A stretch of DNA of 64,000 bases, taken from positions 62,001-126,000 of the forward strand of contig NZ_JAVALS010000005.1 of assembly GCF_030731045.1 (NCBI RefSeq), given 5' to 3'. The stretch comes from Arthrobacter horti (GTDB lineage Bacteria; Actinomycetota; Actinomycetes; Actinomycetales; Micrococcaceae). A model generated the notes under the pieces. It ran no database searches. It was given only the letters and a program-made list of their open reading frames with translations, and had not been told where the DNA came from. This document shows, piece after piece, positions 29,032-38,266 of this stretch. The stretch's first letter is position 1. Each line of letters opens with the position of its first letter. The position numbers and the translations under genes are program-made.

Positions 29032-29565
29032 TCAGACTGCTCGCTTCCTGAGACGACGGCGCTCGCGCTCGGACAGTCCACCCCAGATGCCGAAACGTTC
29101 ATCGTTGGACAGTGCGTACTCCAGGCACTGCTGGCGCACGGTGCACGCCGCGCAGACCTTCTTGGCGTCCCGCGTGGAGCCGCCCTTCTCCGGGAAGAAC
29201 GCCTCCGGATCGGTCTGGGCGCACAGGGATTCGGCCTGCCAGCTGAGCTCGGATTCATCGCCCACCTCGCGTCCCGGGAGGATCGTGAGGATACCGGACA
29301 GGTCCGTGCCCTCCGGCCGTGCGAACAGCTCCAGCGGCGGGTCGAGTTCGTCCTCGCTGCCCTCCTCCGGAGCTTCCGGCTCGTGTGCCGTCAGGAACGC
29401 CGTGGCCTGATCCTCCAGGGACCGCGCCGTGTCCTGCCGGAAGCGCTGGGCGCCCTCCGGGTCGGCCGGGTCAAGGAACCAGTCCTCCGGGACGGCCCGG
29501 GCGGCCTGAAGGGCCGCCGGCGCCTGGTTGAAGCCTTCGTCTTGGATACGCTCTGTCTGCCCCAT
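29032..29565 (-). CDS. WhiB family transcriptional regulator with long N-terminal extension
   Basis: A 177-residue protein. The C-terminal 75 residues are a full WhiB domain with four iron-sulfur cysteines (SLCAQTDPEAFFP, VCAACTVRQQCLEY), GIWGGLSERERR and the basic tail RRLRKRAV. The context next to cell-wall genes and the similarity fit the WhiB2/WhmD type, which controls septation genes. About 100 acidic residues precede the domain; classical WhiB2 proteins are usually shorter. ATG 29563-29565 has GAGGAGAGG 5 nt upstream. A strong promoter (29668-29697) lies about 100 nt upstream. Confidence 0.93.
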   Translation of the reverse strand: MGQTERIQDEGFNQAPAALQAARAVPEDWFLDPADPEGAQRFRQDTARSLEDQATAFLTAHEPEAPEEGSEDELDPPLELFARPEGTDLSGILTILPGREVGDESELSWQAESLCAQTDPEAFFPEKGGSTRDAKKVCAACTVRQQCLEYALSNDERFGIWGGLSERERRRLRKRAV

Positions 29566-29667
29566 TGCGCCTCTCCTCGATCTGGACGACCGCCGGATGG
29601 TCGGCTTGGCGGAAGGAGTGCCCTCAGGCGTGAATCCGCGCCAGGCCTTGGCGGTCTGCAGTTACTA

Positions 29668-29697
29668 ATTACACGCGTGTAACTAGGAGAAGGTCAA
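29668..29697 (-). promoter_or_regulatory. whiB promoter overlapped by a palindrome
   Basis: Minus-strand -35 TTGACC (29692-29697), 18-nt spacer, -10 TGTAAT (29668-29673; five of six consensus bases). A perfect 14-bp palindrome TTACACGCGTGTAA (29669-29682) covers the -10 box and part of the spacer and is a candidate operator. The rest of the 226-bp gap to TIGR03089 holds no gene. Confidence 0.6.
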
Positions 29698-29791
29698 GCG
29701 GCTTGAGATAATACTCAGCACATCGGGGTTTTCCCCGGCGCGCCACGCCCGGGCTGCGAACGCCCCGACATACGAAGGATCTTACACTCGC

Positions 29792-30508
29792 ATGACCACT
29801 GTGCTCAGGAGCCTGCTGCAAGACTTCCGCGAAGGCCGCACGCTGCCCTCCGGCGCCCCCCGTCTGACCTGGTACGGGCCGGGTGGCGAGCGGGTGGAGC
29901 TGTCCGGCAAGGTTCTGGACAACTGGGTGGCCAAGAGCGGGAATCTGCTGCAGGACGAGCTCGACGGCGGCCCCGGGGTGAGCATCTCGCTGGCACTTCC
30001 GGCGCATTGGAAGTCGTTCGTGCTGGTGCTCGCGGCCATGGACCTCGGCATGCTGGCCCGGCTGGACGGGGACGCCCTGGAGGATGCGGACATGACCGCG
30101 ACGGCGGATGAAGCGCTCGTGGGGCGCGCCGGCGAGGTGGACACCCAGCTCATCGCGGTGGCCCTGGGCGCGCTCTCGCCGCGCTGGCCCGGGGAGCTGC
30201 CGTCCGGCGTCGTCGATTACGCGGGCGCCGTGCGTGGGCACGGCGACGTGTTCCAGCCGTGGATGGACGCGGACCCCACGCAGGCGGTGCTGAGCACGGG
30301 CGGCCGGGAGATCGACGACGCCGGCCTGCGCACCTTCGCGACGGAGGCCGCGGACGGCGTGCGCCTCCTGGTCCACGCCGGGGACGGCCTCCCGGCGGCC
30401 CTGGCGGCCGCCCTGGGCGCCTGGCTGGCCGGCGGCTCCGTGGTCCTGGTGCACCCGGAGGTGGACGTCACTCCCCGGCTCAGGGAGAGCGAGAAGATCA
30501 GCGCTTGA
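29792..30508 (+). CDS. TIGR03089 family protein
   Basis: A 238-residue actinobacterial protein related to the N-terminal part of AMP-forming acyl-CoA ligases but lacking the P-loop and C-terminal domain, so catalysis is unlikely. Recognisable family blocks are PRLTWYGPGGERVELSGKVLDNWVAKSGNLL (residues about 22-52), VSISLALPAHWKSFVLVLAAM and the C-terminal GSVVLVHPEVD. The function is unknown; it sits with LCP and cell-wall genes in many Actinobacteria. TACACT lies 3 nt before the ATG, which is close for a leaderless start; AAGGA further up could be a ribosome site. It overlaps the convergent gtrA by 11 bp. Confidence 0.85.
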   Translation: MTTVLRSLLQDFREGRTLPSGAPRLTWYGPGGERVELSGKVLDNWVAKSGNLLQDELDGGPGVSISLALPAHWKSFVLVLAAMDLGMLARLDGDALEDADMTATADEALVGRAGEVDTQLIAVALGALSPRWPGELPSGVVDYAGAVRGHGDVFQPWMDADPTQAVLSTGGREIDDAGLRTFATEAADGVRLLVHAGDGLPAALAAALGAWLAGGSVVLVHPEVDVTPRLRESEKISA

Positions 30509-31028
30509 CGTTGCCCTCGATCAGCTCGTGATCATGGTCGTAGCCGGGCTCCTCGTCGAGTTCCTTGTTGAAGACCAGGAAGCGGTAGGCGAAGAAGCGG
30601 ACCACGGTGGCCACCACGATGCCCAGCACACCGGCCAGGAACAGCACGTTCTTGTCATCGATGTGCAGCCAGTACTTGGCCGCGGCCGTGAAGCCGGTGG
30701 AGATGGCGATGCCGATGCCGTTGATCAGCAGGAACATCACGAATTCCCGCACCACATTGGGCTGGCGGCGGTGCCGGAAGGTCCAGAAGCGGTTGGCGAG
30801 CCAGGAGAAGATCGTGGCCACGCAGCCGCTGATGAAACGGGCCTTGGCTTCGGCGCCGCTCATGGGGCCATGCATGAGCCACAGGGCCAGTCCGTTGTCG
30901 ATCACGAAGGCGATCCCGCCGACTGCGCCGAACTTGGCCACTTCCCGCCAGAAGAGGGATGCCAGGCCTCTGACGCGCTCAGCGAGTTTGTTCACGATTT
31001 GGTCCTCCACGGCCTGGCTGGGTTTCAC
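30498..31028 (-). CDS. GtrA family membrane protein
   Basis: A 176-residue protein with four membrane helices (about residues 32-50, 62-80, 95-115, 127-150). EVAKFGAVGGIAFVIDNGLALWL and SWLANRFWTFRHRR are the GtrA signature. GtrA proteins are thought to move polyprenyl-linked sugars across the membrane for surface glycan synthesis. The C-terminus is a charged His/Asp/Glu tail. It starts at GTG 31026-31028 without a clear ribosome binding site. It lies convergent with TIGR03089 and divergent from purK. Confidence 0.9.
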   Translation of the reverse strand: MKPSQAVEDQIVNKLAERVRGLASLFWREVAKFGAVGGIAFVIDNGLALWLMHGPMSGAEAKARFISGCVATIFSWLANRFWTFRHRRQPNVVREFVMFLLINGIGIAISTGFTAAAKYWLHIDDKNVLFLAGVLGIVVATVVRFFAYRFLVFNKELDEEPGYDHDHELIEGNVKR

Positions 31029-31139
31029 GGGGCCCGAACGGTGGGCCAGTGGTATATCTTAGCGCCGCGAAACAGTGTGCGGCCTTTCCGCAAGCTGGCC
31101 GCCGGCCGGGGCGCCAGCGGACCGACCGGCCGTTTTCGG

Positions 31140-31145
31140 TAGGAT
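31140..31145 (+). promoter_or_regulatory. -10 box of a leaderless purK promoter
   Basis: TAGGAT ends 6 nt before the GTG start of purK. It probably drives the run purK-purE-LCP-manA-femX. Confidence 0.55.
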
Positions 31146-31151
31146 TGGCAG

Positions 31152-32312
31152 GTGACTTTCCCAGTAGTAGGTGTGATCGGTGGCGGCCAGCTGGCCCGGA
31201 TGATGGCCCCGGAGGCCGTCGAGCTCGGCGTGGAACTGCGCGTCCTGGCGGAGGGCCCGGACGTGTCCGCGGTGGCCGCCGTGAAGACCACCCCCATCGG
31301 TGACTACCGCGATCTGGACGCCCTGAAGGAATTCGCCCGCGACGTCGACGTCCTCACCTTCGACCACGAGCACGTCCCCACCGGCCACCTGCACGCCCTG
31401 ATCGCGGACGGCGTCAACGTCCAGCCGCGCCCGGAGGCCCTGGTCCACGCCCAGGACAAGATCGTCATGCGTACCGCCGTGGACCGCCTGGGCCTGCCCA
31501 ATCCGGAGTGGGCCGCCGTGTCCTCCGTGGCTGAGCTGGAGGCCTTCGGCGACAAGATCGGCTGGCCGGTGGTCCTGAAGACCCCCCGTGGCGGATACGA
31601 CGGCAAGGGCGTCCGGATCGTCGACGACGCCGCGGCCGCCGCGGACTGCGCCGAGTGGTTCGAGTCCATGTCGCCGCTGCTGGCCGAAGCCAAGGTGGAG
31701 TTCTCCCGTGAGCTCTCCGTGCTGGTGGGCCGCTCCCCGAGCGGCGAGGAGCGCGCCTGGCCCGTGGCCCACACCATCCAGGTGGACGGCGTGTGTGACG
31801 AGGTCATCGTCCCGGCCCCCGGCCTGGACCCCGCCGTCGCCGAGGCCGCGGAGGCCGCCGCCCTGCGCATCGCCGCCGAGCTGGGCGTCACCGGCGTCAT
31901 GGCCGCCGAACTCTTCGAGACCCCGGGCCACGGCGAGGGCTTCCTGATCAACGAGCTGGCCATGCGCCCGCACAACACCGGCCACTGGACTCAGGACGGC
32001 TCCGTGACCAGCCAGTTCGAGCAGCACCTGCGGGCCGTGCTGGACCTCCCCCTCGGCGCCACCGGTGTGCTGGGCGGCGTGGCCGTCATGAAGAACTTCC
32101 TGGGCGGCGCCAACCAGGACATCTACTCCGCCATGCCGGCCGCCCTGGCCGCCGTCCCCGGCGCCAAGGTCCACAACTACGGCAAGTCCGTGCGCCCGGG
32201 CCGCAAGATCGGCCACGTGAACATCGTCGCCGCGGACGCCTCCCAGGCGGAGGAGCTGCGCGAGCAGGCCGGCCGGGTGGCCGCGATCCTGCGCGACGGC
32301 GTCGCGCCCTGA
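31152..32312 (+). CDS. purK: 5-(carboxyamino)imidazole ribonucleotide synthase
   Basis: A 386-residue ATP-grasp enzyme that makes N5-CAIR from AIR, bicarbonate and ATP in purine synthesis. VGVIGGGQLARMMAPEA (residues 5-21), TFDHEHVPTGHL, VLKTPRGGYDGKGVRIV (ATP-binding loop) and FLINELAMRPHNTGHWT match the family. GTG 31152 is supported by the TAGGAT box 6 nt upstream, giving a leaderless message. Next is purE (54 bp gap), the mutase that uses its product. Confidence 0.96.
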   Translation: MTFPVVGVIGGGQLARMMAPEAVELGVELRVLAEGPDVSAVAAVKTTPIGDYRDLDALKEFARDVDVLTFDHEHVPTGHLHALIADGVNVQPRPEALVHAQDKIVMRTAVDRLGLPNPEWAAVSSVAELEAFGDKIGWPVVLKTPRGGYDGKGVRIVDDAAAAADCAEWFESMSPLLAEAKVEFSRELSVLVGRSPSGEERAWPVAHTIQVDGVCDEVIVPAPGLDPAVAEAAEAAALRIAAELGVTGVMAAELFETPGHGEGFLINELAMRPHNTGHWTQDGSVTSQFEQHLRAVLDLPLGATGVLGGVAVMKNFLGGANQDIYSAMPAALAAVPGAKVHNYGKSVRPGRKIGHVNIVAADASQAEELREQAGRVAAILRDGVAP

Positions 32313-32366
32313 GCATCTCCTGACCGTCCCCCGACCGCTGATCCCCCACGAACGATCGGAAGCACC

Positions 32367-32936
32367 ATGAACAACAACGCCCCCCTGGTAGGACTCGTCA
32401 TGGGTTCGGACTCCGACTGGCCCGTCATGGAGGCGGCCGCGGAGGCGCTGCACGAGTTCGGCATCCCGTTCGAGGCGGACGTCGTCTCCGCCCACCGCAT
32501 GCCGGTGGAGATGATCGAGTATGGCCGCCGCGCCCATGAGCGTGGCCTGCGGGTCATCATCGCCGGTGCGGGCGGGGCCGCCCACCTGCCTGGCATGCTG
32601 GCCTCCGTGACCCCGCTCCCCGTGATCGGCGTGCCAGTCCCGCTGAAGACCCTGGACGGCATGGACTCGCTGCTCTCCATCGTGCAGATGCCCGCCGGCG
32701 TGCCGGTGGCCACCGTGTCCATCGGCGGCGCCCGCAATGCCGGCCTGCTGGCCGTGCGCATGCTGGCCTCCGGCACGGACGAGCTGGCCGAGCGCCTCCG
32801 TGCGGCGCTGCTCGAGTTCTCCGAGGGCCTGAACGCCACCGCGTCCGCCAAGGGCGCCACACTGCGGGCGAAGGCGGCGGAGGTGTTCGGCGCTCCCGGA
32901 GTCCCCCTCGGCTCGGCGGACGAGGCCCGGGCCTAG
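32367..32936 (+). CDS. purE: N5-carboxyaminoimidazole ribonucleotide mutase
   Basis: A 189-residue class I PurE, which converts N5-CAIR to [17 protein letters not shown] (about residues 12-24), [10 protein letters not shown] (about 42-51), [13 protein letters not shown] (about 66-78) and [22 protein letters not shown] match the active site. GGAAG lies 6 nt before the ATG. The C-terminal about 25 residues are variable. It is followed 9 bp later by the LCP gene, so the operon continues. Confidence 0.96.
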   Translation: MNNNAPLVGLVMGSDSDWPVMEAAAEALHEFGIPFEADVVSAHRMPVEMIEYGRRAHERGLRVIIAGAGGAAHLPGMLASVTPLPVIGVPVPLKTLDGMDSLLSIVQMPAGVPVATVSIGGARNAGLLAVRMLASGTDELAERLRAALLEFSEGLNATASAKGATLRAKAAEVFGAPGVPLGSADEARA

Positions 32937-32945
32937 GGGGCGCGC

Positions 32946-34598
32946 ATGAGCCGCATGCGCCTGACCGATCCCCTCCACGAACCCCAGAACGCCGTCCCCG
33001 GTGACCGGGTGCGCCGTGCCTGGGCCCTCATCGTCCTGACCCTGCTCATCCCCGGGGCGGCGCAGCTCGTAGCCGGGAACAAGAGGTTCGGACGCCTGGC
33101 GCTCCGGGTGACCCTGACGGTCTGGGCACTGCTCCTTCTGACCGTGATCATCGCACTGGTCAACCGCGGCTTCCTGGTGTCGTTACTGGCCCATCCCGTG
33201 GTGCTCGCGATCCTGCCGTTCCTCCTGCTGGCACTGATGGCCGGCTGGGTGGTGGTCTGGGTCAACACCTTCCGGCTCTGCCGGCTGGCCATCCTCCCGC
33301 CGCGCTGGCGCGGTCCGGTGGCGGGCGTCCTGGTGGTACTGATGGTGCTCAGCGGCGGCGCGCTGGGCTACGGCGCCTACCTGCTCAACGTAGCCCGCGG
33401 AACGCTCAATGACGTGTTCGACGCCGGCCGCCCGCCGTTCGACCCGGTGGACGGCCGCTACAACATCGCCCTGCTGGGCGGCGACGCGGGTGCCGGCCGC
33501 ACCGGCCTGCGCCCGGACAGCATGTCCGTCATCAGCATCGACGCCACCACCGGCGCCTCCGCGATCATCTCGGTGCCGCGCTCCCTTCAGTATGCCCGCT
33601 TCCCGGCGGACTCCCCCATGCACAAGTTCTACCCGGACGGTTTCAACAACTGCGATCCTGATCCGCTGAACTGCCTGCTCAACGCGGTGTACACGGACGC
33701 CACGGACAACCACAAGGACCTTTACGGTGCCGGGAAGAACGCCGGGGCGGAGGCCACCAAGGATGCGATCTCCGGGACGCTGGGGATCACCATCCAGGCC
33801 TACGCCCTGATCGACATGGACGGTTTCGCGCAGCTCATCGACGCGATGGGCGGGGTCAAGATGCGGGTGGGCGCGTGGGTGCCCATCAGCGGAGGCATGC
33901 TCCCGGGCAGCGACACCCGGCACGTCAAGCCGGACGGCTGGATCAAGCCGGGCAATCAGACGCTCAACGGCTTCCAGGCGCAGTGGTTCGCCCGCTCCCG
34001 TGAGAACGTGGACGACTTCGCCCGCGTCCAGCGCCAGCAGTGCGTCCAGCAGGCCATGCTCAAGCAGCTGGACCCGACCACCGTGATCACCAAGTTCGAG
34101 GCCATCGCCAAGGCAGGCGCGCACGTGGTGGACACGGACATCCCGCAAGGCCAGCTGGGCGGCTTCGTAGACCTGACCGGCAAGGCGAAGGGCCAGGCGA
34201 GCGTCCGCATGACGGTCGGCCCGCCGGACTTCCCGGCCGGTTTCAGCCTGGCCGATCCGGACTTCGATCTGATCCACCAGCGCGTCAAGGCGCTGCTTGC
34301 CAAGGCGACCGGGGACACCAAGGCCTCGGCGGCCACGGCGCCGTCCGGTACGGTGAGTGAGGACGGCACGCCGCTGTCCGCCGTCGCGGTCTCCGGTGGC
34401 GCCCAGGCATCCGGTCCGCTGGCCACCGCCGTACAGCCCAAGGCGGCGGACCAGCTCCCCCCGGACTTCCCGCTGAGCACCACCCGACCGGACGGTGACA
34501 CCATCACGGAGGCCTACCTGAATTCGCTCTACGACGCCCAGGATTACGAGATGCTGGACATCCTGCTGGCCAAGAACGGCAACTGCGCCGCCCTCTGA
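32946..34598 (+). CDS. LytR-CpsA-Psr (LCP) family cell-wall glycopolymer ligase
   Basis: A 550-residue membrane protein. Four membrane helices lie in the first about 160 residues (more than the single anchor of many LCP proteins), followed by the extracytoplasmic LCP domain: NIALLGGDAGAGRTGLRPDSMSVISID (about 176-202) and VPRSLQ hold the Asp and Arg that bind the pyrophosphate of the lipid donor, and WFARSRENVDDFARVQRQQ (about 345-363) is the second Arg-rich motif. LCP proteins attach teichoic-type or arabinogalactan polymers to peptidoglycan. The tail is Ala/Ser/Pro-rich. It lies 9 bp after purE and 41 bp before manA. Confidence 0.92.
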   Translation: MSRMRLTDPLHEPQNAVPGDRVRRAWALIVLTLLIPGAAQLVAGNKRFGRLALRVTLTVWALLLLTVIIALVNRGFLVSLLAHPVVLAILPFLLLALMAGWVVVWVNTFRLCRLAILPPRWRGPVAGVLVVLMVLSGGALGYGAYLLNVARGTLNDVFDAGRPPFDPVDGRYNIALLGGDAGAGRTGLRPDSMSVISIDATTGASAIISVPRSLQYARFPADSPMHKFYPDGFNNCDPDPLNCLLNAVYTDATDNHKDLYGAGKNAGAEATKDAISGTLGITIQAYALIDMDGFAQLIDAMGGVKMRVGAWVPISGGMLPGSDTRHVKPDGWIKPGNQTLNGFQAQWFARSRENVDDFARVQRQQCVQQAMLKQLDPTTVITKFEAIAKAGAHVVDTDIPQGQLGGFVDLTGKAKGQASVRMTVGPPDFPAGFSLADPDFDLIHQRVKALLAKATGDTKASAATAPSGTVSEDGTPLSAVAVSGGAQASGPLATAVQPKAADQLPPDFPLSTTRPDGDTITEAYLNSLYDAQDYEMLDILLAKNGNCAAL

Positions 34599-34639
34599 CG
34601 CCCGCATCCGCCGTCACCCGCACCGAAAGGAAGACCGCC

Positions 34640-35914
34640 ATGTTCCGTCTGGACAACGAGCTGCGTCCGTATGCCTGGGGATCCCCCACGGCCATCGCCG
34701 GGCTGCTCGGGCGCACCCCCTCGGGCGGCCCGGAAGCGGAGCTGTGGCTCGGGGCCCATCCCGATTCGCCATCCCGGCTGGACGACGGCGCGCGGCTGGA
34801 TGAGCTGATCGCGCAGGATCCCGTGCACTTCCTGGGGCAGGAGAGTGTGGACCGCTTCGGTGCACGGCTGCCGTTCCTGATGAAGGTGCTGGCGGCCGCC
34901 GAGCCGCTGTCCTTGCAGGTCCACCCGAGCCTGGAGCAGGCCGGTGCGGGTTTCGCGCGGGATGAGGCGGCGGGTGTCCCGCGCGGCAGCGCCACGCGGA
35001 ACTACAAGGATGAGAACCACAAACCGGAGATGATCCTGGCCCTCACCCCGTTCCGCGCGCTGTGCGGTTTCCGCCCCCTGGCGGAAGCAGCGGAACTGTT
35101 CCGCCTGCTGGCCGAGCGGCTGGGCACGACGGCGGGCCGAGAGTTCGCGGATCGCGTCTCGCGTCTTCTGAGCGGCGAAGGCGGCCAGCTCCGAGAGGCG
35201 TTCCGGGCCATCATGGACGGCGACGGCGGCCAGCCTGAGGCGGGCGAGGGGCTCGCCGTCGTGGTCTCCGGGATGGAGGCGGGCGAGGGCTGGCACGCGC
35301 CGCTCGCTGCGGCGGCCGCGCTGCACGCGAAGTACCCGGGTGACCCGGGCGTCCTGGTGTCGCTGCTGCTGAACCTGGTGGATCTGGAGCCCGGGCAGGC
35401 CGTCTATCTGCCGGCCGGCAACGTCCACGCTTATCTGGAGGGCCTCGGCATCGAGGTCATGGCGAGCTCGGACAATGTCCTGCGCGGCGGACTGACGCCC
35501 AAGCACGTGGATGTCCCGGAGCTGCTGGCCACCGTGGATTTCCGGCCGCTGCCGGTGCCGTTCCTGCAGGCGGCGGAGTCCGAGCTGGGTGAGAGGGTCT
35601 TCACTCCCCCGTTCGAAGAGTTCTCCGTCCAGGAGCTGCTCCTGTCCGGCGCGCCGGCCTCGGATGCGTCGCACGACGGGACCGTCAGCGTCCATCAGCG
35701 GGGCGCCGCGATCATCCTGGTGACAGACGGGTCGCTGCGGCTGGACGGTCCGCAGGGCGAGATGATCCTGGAACGAGGGCAGAGCGCGTTCCTGCCGGAT
35801 GCGGACGCCCCGGTCAACGCCCACCCGCACGGCCCCGAGGGCGCCCGCGCGTTCGTGGCGACCACCGGGCTCGGCACCGGCAAGAGCACCCGATCAACCA
35901 CTGTGGAGGCCTGA
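34640..35914 (+). CDS. manA: Mannose-6-phosphate isomerase, class I
   Basis: A 424-residue zinc enzyme that interconverts fructose-6-phosphate and mannose-6-phosphate, feeding GDP-mannose and mannosylated envelope products (and the donor for the protein mannosyltransferase at 11117). Visible are AWGSPTAIAGLLG (about residues 13-25), KVLAAAEPLSLQVHPS, YKDENHKPEMILAL (zinc ligands) and the VYLPAGNVHAYLEGLGIEVMASSDNVLRGGLTPKHVD core. AAGGAAG precedes the ATG. It lies in the purK-purE-LCP-manA-femX run; no phosphomannomutase is in the window. Confidence 0.95.
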   Translation: MFRLDNELRPYAWGSPTAIAGLLGRTPSGGPEAELWLGAHPDSPSRLDDGARLDELIAQDPVHFLGQESVDRFGARLPFLMKVLAAAEPLSLQVHPSLEQAGAGFARDEAAGVPRGSATRNYKDENHKPEMILALTPFRALCGFRPLAEAAELFRLLAERLGTTAGREFADRVSRLLSGEGGQLREAFRAIMDGDGGQPEAGEGLAVVVSGMEAGEGWHAPLAAAAALHAKYPGDPGVLVSLLLNLVDLEPGQAVYLPAGNVHAYLEGLGIEVMASSDNVLRGGLTPKHVDVPELLATVDFRPLPVPFLQAAESELGERVFTPPFEEFSVQELLLSGAPASDASHDGTVSVHQRGAAIILVTDGSLRLDGPQGEMILERGQSAFLPDADAPVNAHPHGPEGARAFVATTGLGTGKSTRSTTVEA

Positions 35915-35920
35915 CACGCC

Positions 35921-36958
35921 ATGAAGTACTTCCTGCACACCGACCACTGGGCGCGCGCCCAGGAGGCCCTTGGGCACCGAGTGCACCGGCGGGCGGGCGA
36001 GGGCTGGGAATTCCTGGCCATCGAGGACAGCAACCCCGCTGGCAAGCTGCTGTACCTGCCGTACGGGCCGGTGGCGGAGTCGCTGCGGTCCTTCGACCAG
36101 GCGCTGGTGGCGGCGCGCGAGCTGGCCCGTGATTGCGGGGCAGTGTTTTTGCGCTGTGAGCCGGTGCAGGCCGGATTGCCCGAAGAGGGCTACGAGCCAC
36201 TGCTCGAGGCCCGTGGACTGCGCCGTGCGCCGTCCAACCAGCAGCCCGAGCTGAGCTGGGTGGTGGATCTGGACGCATCCGAGCAGGAGATCCTGGCGGA
36301 CATGAAGTCCACCAACAGGAACCTGTACCGGAACATCCACAAGAAGGGCGTGACGTTCCGCAAGAGCACCGACCCCGCGGATCTGGACATCCTGCTCGGA
36401 TTCCTGCACGCGACGGCCGCCCGGAACGGCTTCAAGGCGCAGAGCGACGACTATCTGCGGACCGTGGCGGAAAACCTGCTGCCTGCCGGCGCCGGTGCGC
36501 TGTTCATCGCGGAACTGGAGGGCACACCGATCGCGGCGGCGTTCACCTATGACTCGGAGGACACCCGGGTCTACGCGCACGCGGCACTGGATGACACCCA
36601 CCGCAAGCTGAGTGCCGGCATCCCGTTGGTGGTCACGCTGATCATGGACGCCAAGGAGTCCGGCCTGGCGCATGTGGACCTGTGGGGCATCGCACCGGAG
36701 GGACAGCCGGATCACCAGTGGGCCGGGTTCACGTCCTTCAAGAAGTCCTTTGGCGGGCACGCCGTGTCCTACCCGGGCACCTGGGACCTCCCCGTGGACA
36801 AGCCCCGCTACTACGCGTACACGGGTCTGCGGACCGCGCGCGGTTACGCCCGGAAGGGCTTGGCCTGGGCGCGGACGGCGCCGGGAAAGGCGCGGGAGCT
36901 GGTGGCTGCTGCGCGCACGACGGCGCGTGGGAACGGGTCTGCGGACGGCACGAACTAG
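35921..36958 (+). CDS. FemX/FemAB family peptidoglycan bridge aminoacyltransferase
   Basis: A 345-residue cytosolic enzyme of the FemABX family with two GNAT-like folds. These enzymes use aminoacyl-tRNA to add amino acids to the lipid II stem peptide, building the interpeptide bridge; Arthrobacter-type walls commonly have such bridges. Family blocks: LYLPYGPV (about 43-50), DMKSTNRNLYRNIHKKGVTF (about 127-146), VYAHAALDDTHRKLSAGIPLVV and HVDLWGIAPEGQPDHQWAGFTSFKKSFGG (about 249-277). The substrate amino acid cannot be told. It starts 6 bp after manA and is followed by a strong terminator. Confidence 0.9.
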   Translation: MKYFLHTDHWARAQEALGHRVHRRAGEGWEFLAIEDSNPAGKLLYLPYGPVAESLRSFDQALVAARELARDCGAVFLRCEPVQAGLPEEGYEPLLEARGLRRAPSNQQPELSWVVDLDASEQEILADMKSTNRNLYRNIHKKGVTFRKSTDPADLDILLGFLHATAARNGFKAQSDDYLRTVAENLLPAGAGALFIAELEGTPIAAAFTYDSEDTRVYAHAALDDTHRKLSAGIPLVVTLIMDAKESGLAHVDLWGIAPEGQPDHQWAGFTSFKKSFGGHAVSYPGTWDLPVDKPRYYAYTGLRTARGYARKGLAWARTAPGKARELVAAARTTARGNGSADGTN

Positions 36959-36977
36959 CGTCCCTCAAGCCAGACAC

Positions 36978-37016
36978 AGAACGGCCCCCGGTGACCACGT
37001 CACCGGGGGCCGTTCT
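36978..37016. terminator. Bidirectional terminator between femX and glpX
   Basis: Perfect 18-bp stem (36978-36995 with 36999-37016) and a 3-nt loop between convergent genes. Confidence 0.9.
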
Positions 37017-37043
37017 CAGCACTGACGGATCAGCGCCACGGGC

Positions 37044-38093
37044 TTACGGGCGGCCCCAGCTCTCCCACTTGCTCGCGTGGTGCTCGGCGTCGACGAAACG
37101 GACGGTGCCGGACTTGGCGCGCATCACGATGGACTGCGTGACCACGCGGTCCTTCTGGTAGCGGACGCCGCGCAGCAGGTCGCCGTCGGTGATGCCGGTG
37201 GCGGCGAAGTAGCAGTTGTCGCTGGTGACCAGGTCATTGGTGGTCAGCACGCGGTCCAGGTCGTGACCGGCGTCGATCGCCTTCTGCTTCTCCTCATCGC
37301 TGGTGGGCCACAGACGGCCCTGGATGACTCCGCCCAGAGCCTTGATGGCGCAGGCCGCCACCACACCCTCCGGGGTTCCGCCGATGCCCATCAGGGCGTC
37401 GACGCCGGTGCCGGAACGAGCCGCGGCGATGGCGCCGGCCACGTCGCCGTCCAGGATGAACTTGGTGCGGGCGCCGGCGGCGCGGATCTCCTCCACCAGC
37501 GGCTTGTGGCGGTCACGGTCCAGGACACACACGGTGACCTGGCTGACCTTGACGCCCTTGGCCTTGGCGATCAGGTGCAGGTTCTGCTTGACCGGCAGGC
37601 GCAGATCCACCAGGTCCGCGGCCTCGGGGCCGGTGACGAGCTTCTCCATGTAGAACACGGCGGACGGGTCGAACATGGAACCACGCTCGGCCACGGCCAG
37701 CACGGCCAGGGCGTTGTTGATGCCCAGGGCGGTGAGGCGCGTGCCGTCGATCGGATCCACGGCCACATCGCACTCGGGGCCGGTGCCGTCGCCCACCTGC
37801 TCGCCGTTGAACAGCATCGGGGCTTCGTCCTTCTCGCCCTCACCGATGACCACCACACCGTTGAAGTGGACCGTCTTGAGGAAGGAGCGCATGGCATCCA
37901 CCGCGGCGCCGTCGGCCTTGTTCTTGTCGCCGAAGCCCACCCAGTGGCCACCCGCGATCGCGGCGGCCTCCGTGACGCGCACCAGTTCCAGCGCGAGGTT
38001 GCGGTCCGGTTCGTCGTTGCCGACGGCGAGGTCCGGGGAGATCGTCGAATACTTGCTAGCGCTGGAAGGTGCGGCCACCGTGTACCTCTTCAT
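37044..38093 (-). CDS. glpX: Class II fructose-1,6-bisphosphatase
   Basis: A 349-residue GlpX-type phosphatase, the gluconeogenic enzyme of Actinobacteria. Key motifs: [21 protein letters not shown] (about residues 49-69), [14 protein letters not shown] (metal-binding Glu), [11 protein letters not shown] (lithium-sensitive phosphatase metal motif) and [10 protein letters not shown]. The ATG at 38091-38093 gives the usual N-terminus MKRYTVAA; an in-frame start at 38225 would add 44 atypical residues. A TATGAT -10 candidate lies at 38157-38162. It is next to a DUF4245 gene and close to fumC, as in mycobacteria. Confidence 0.95.
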   Translation of the reverse strand: MKRYTVAAPSSASKYSTISPDLAVGNDEPDRNLALELVRVTEAAAIAGGHWVGFGDKNKADGAAVDAMRSFLKTVHFNGVVVIGEGEKDEAPMLFNGEQVGDGTGPECDVAVDPIDGTRLTALGINNALAVLAVAERGSMFDPSAVFYMEKLVTGPEAADLVDLRLPVKQNLHLIAKAKGVKVSQVTVCVLDRDRHKPLVEEIRAAGARTKFILDGDVAGAIAAARSGTGVDALMGIGGTPEGVVAACAIKALGGVIQGRLWPTSDEEKQKAIDAGHDLDRVLTTNDLVTSDNCYFAATGITDGDLLRGVRYQKDRVVTQSIVMRAKSGTVRFVDAEHHASKWESWGRP

Positions 38094-38156
38094 TGAGTCT
38101 GTGAAAGGTGCGAGCCCTGGCGGTGCCCCGCCGGGGAGAGGTCGGTCCTCGCTTCG

Positions 38157-38162
38157 ATCATA
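38157..38162 (-). promoter_or_regulatory. -10 box candidate of glpX
   Basis: TATGAT on the minus strand, about 56 nt before the predicted start of transcription-to-ATG interval. The -35 is weak. Confidence 0.35.
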
Positions 38163-38266
38163 GTCCGCCGGCTCTCCCCGGTGCCTTGATGTGACAGGTA
38201 CAACAGCTCCCGCGACTGTCGGCACCCGTTTAGCGCATACCCAGGTGGATAAGGGACCATGGAAGG

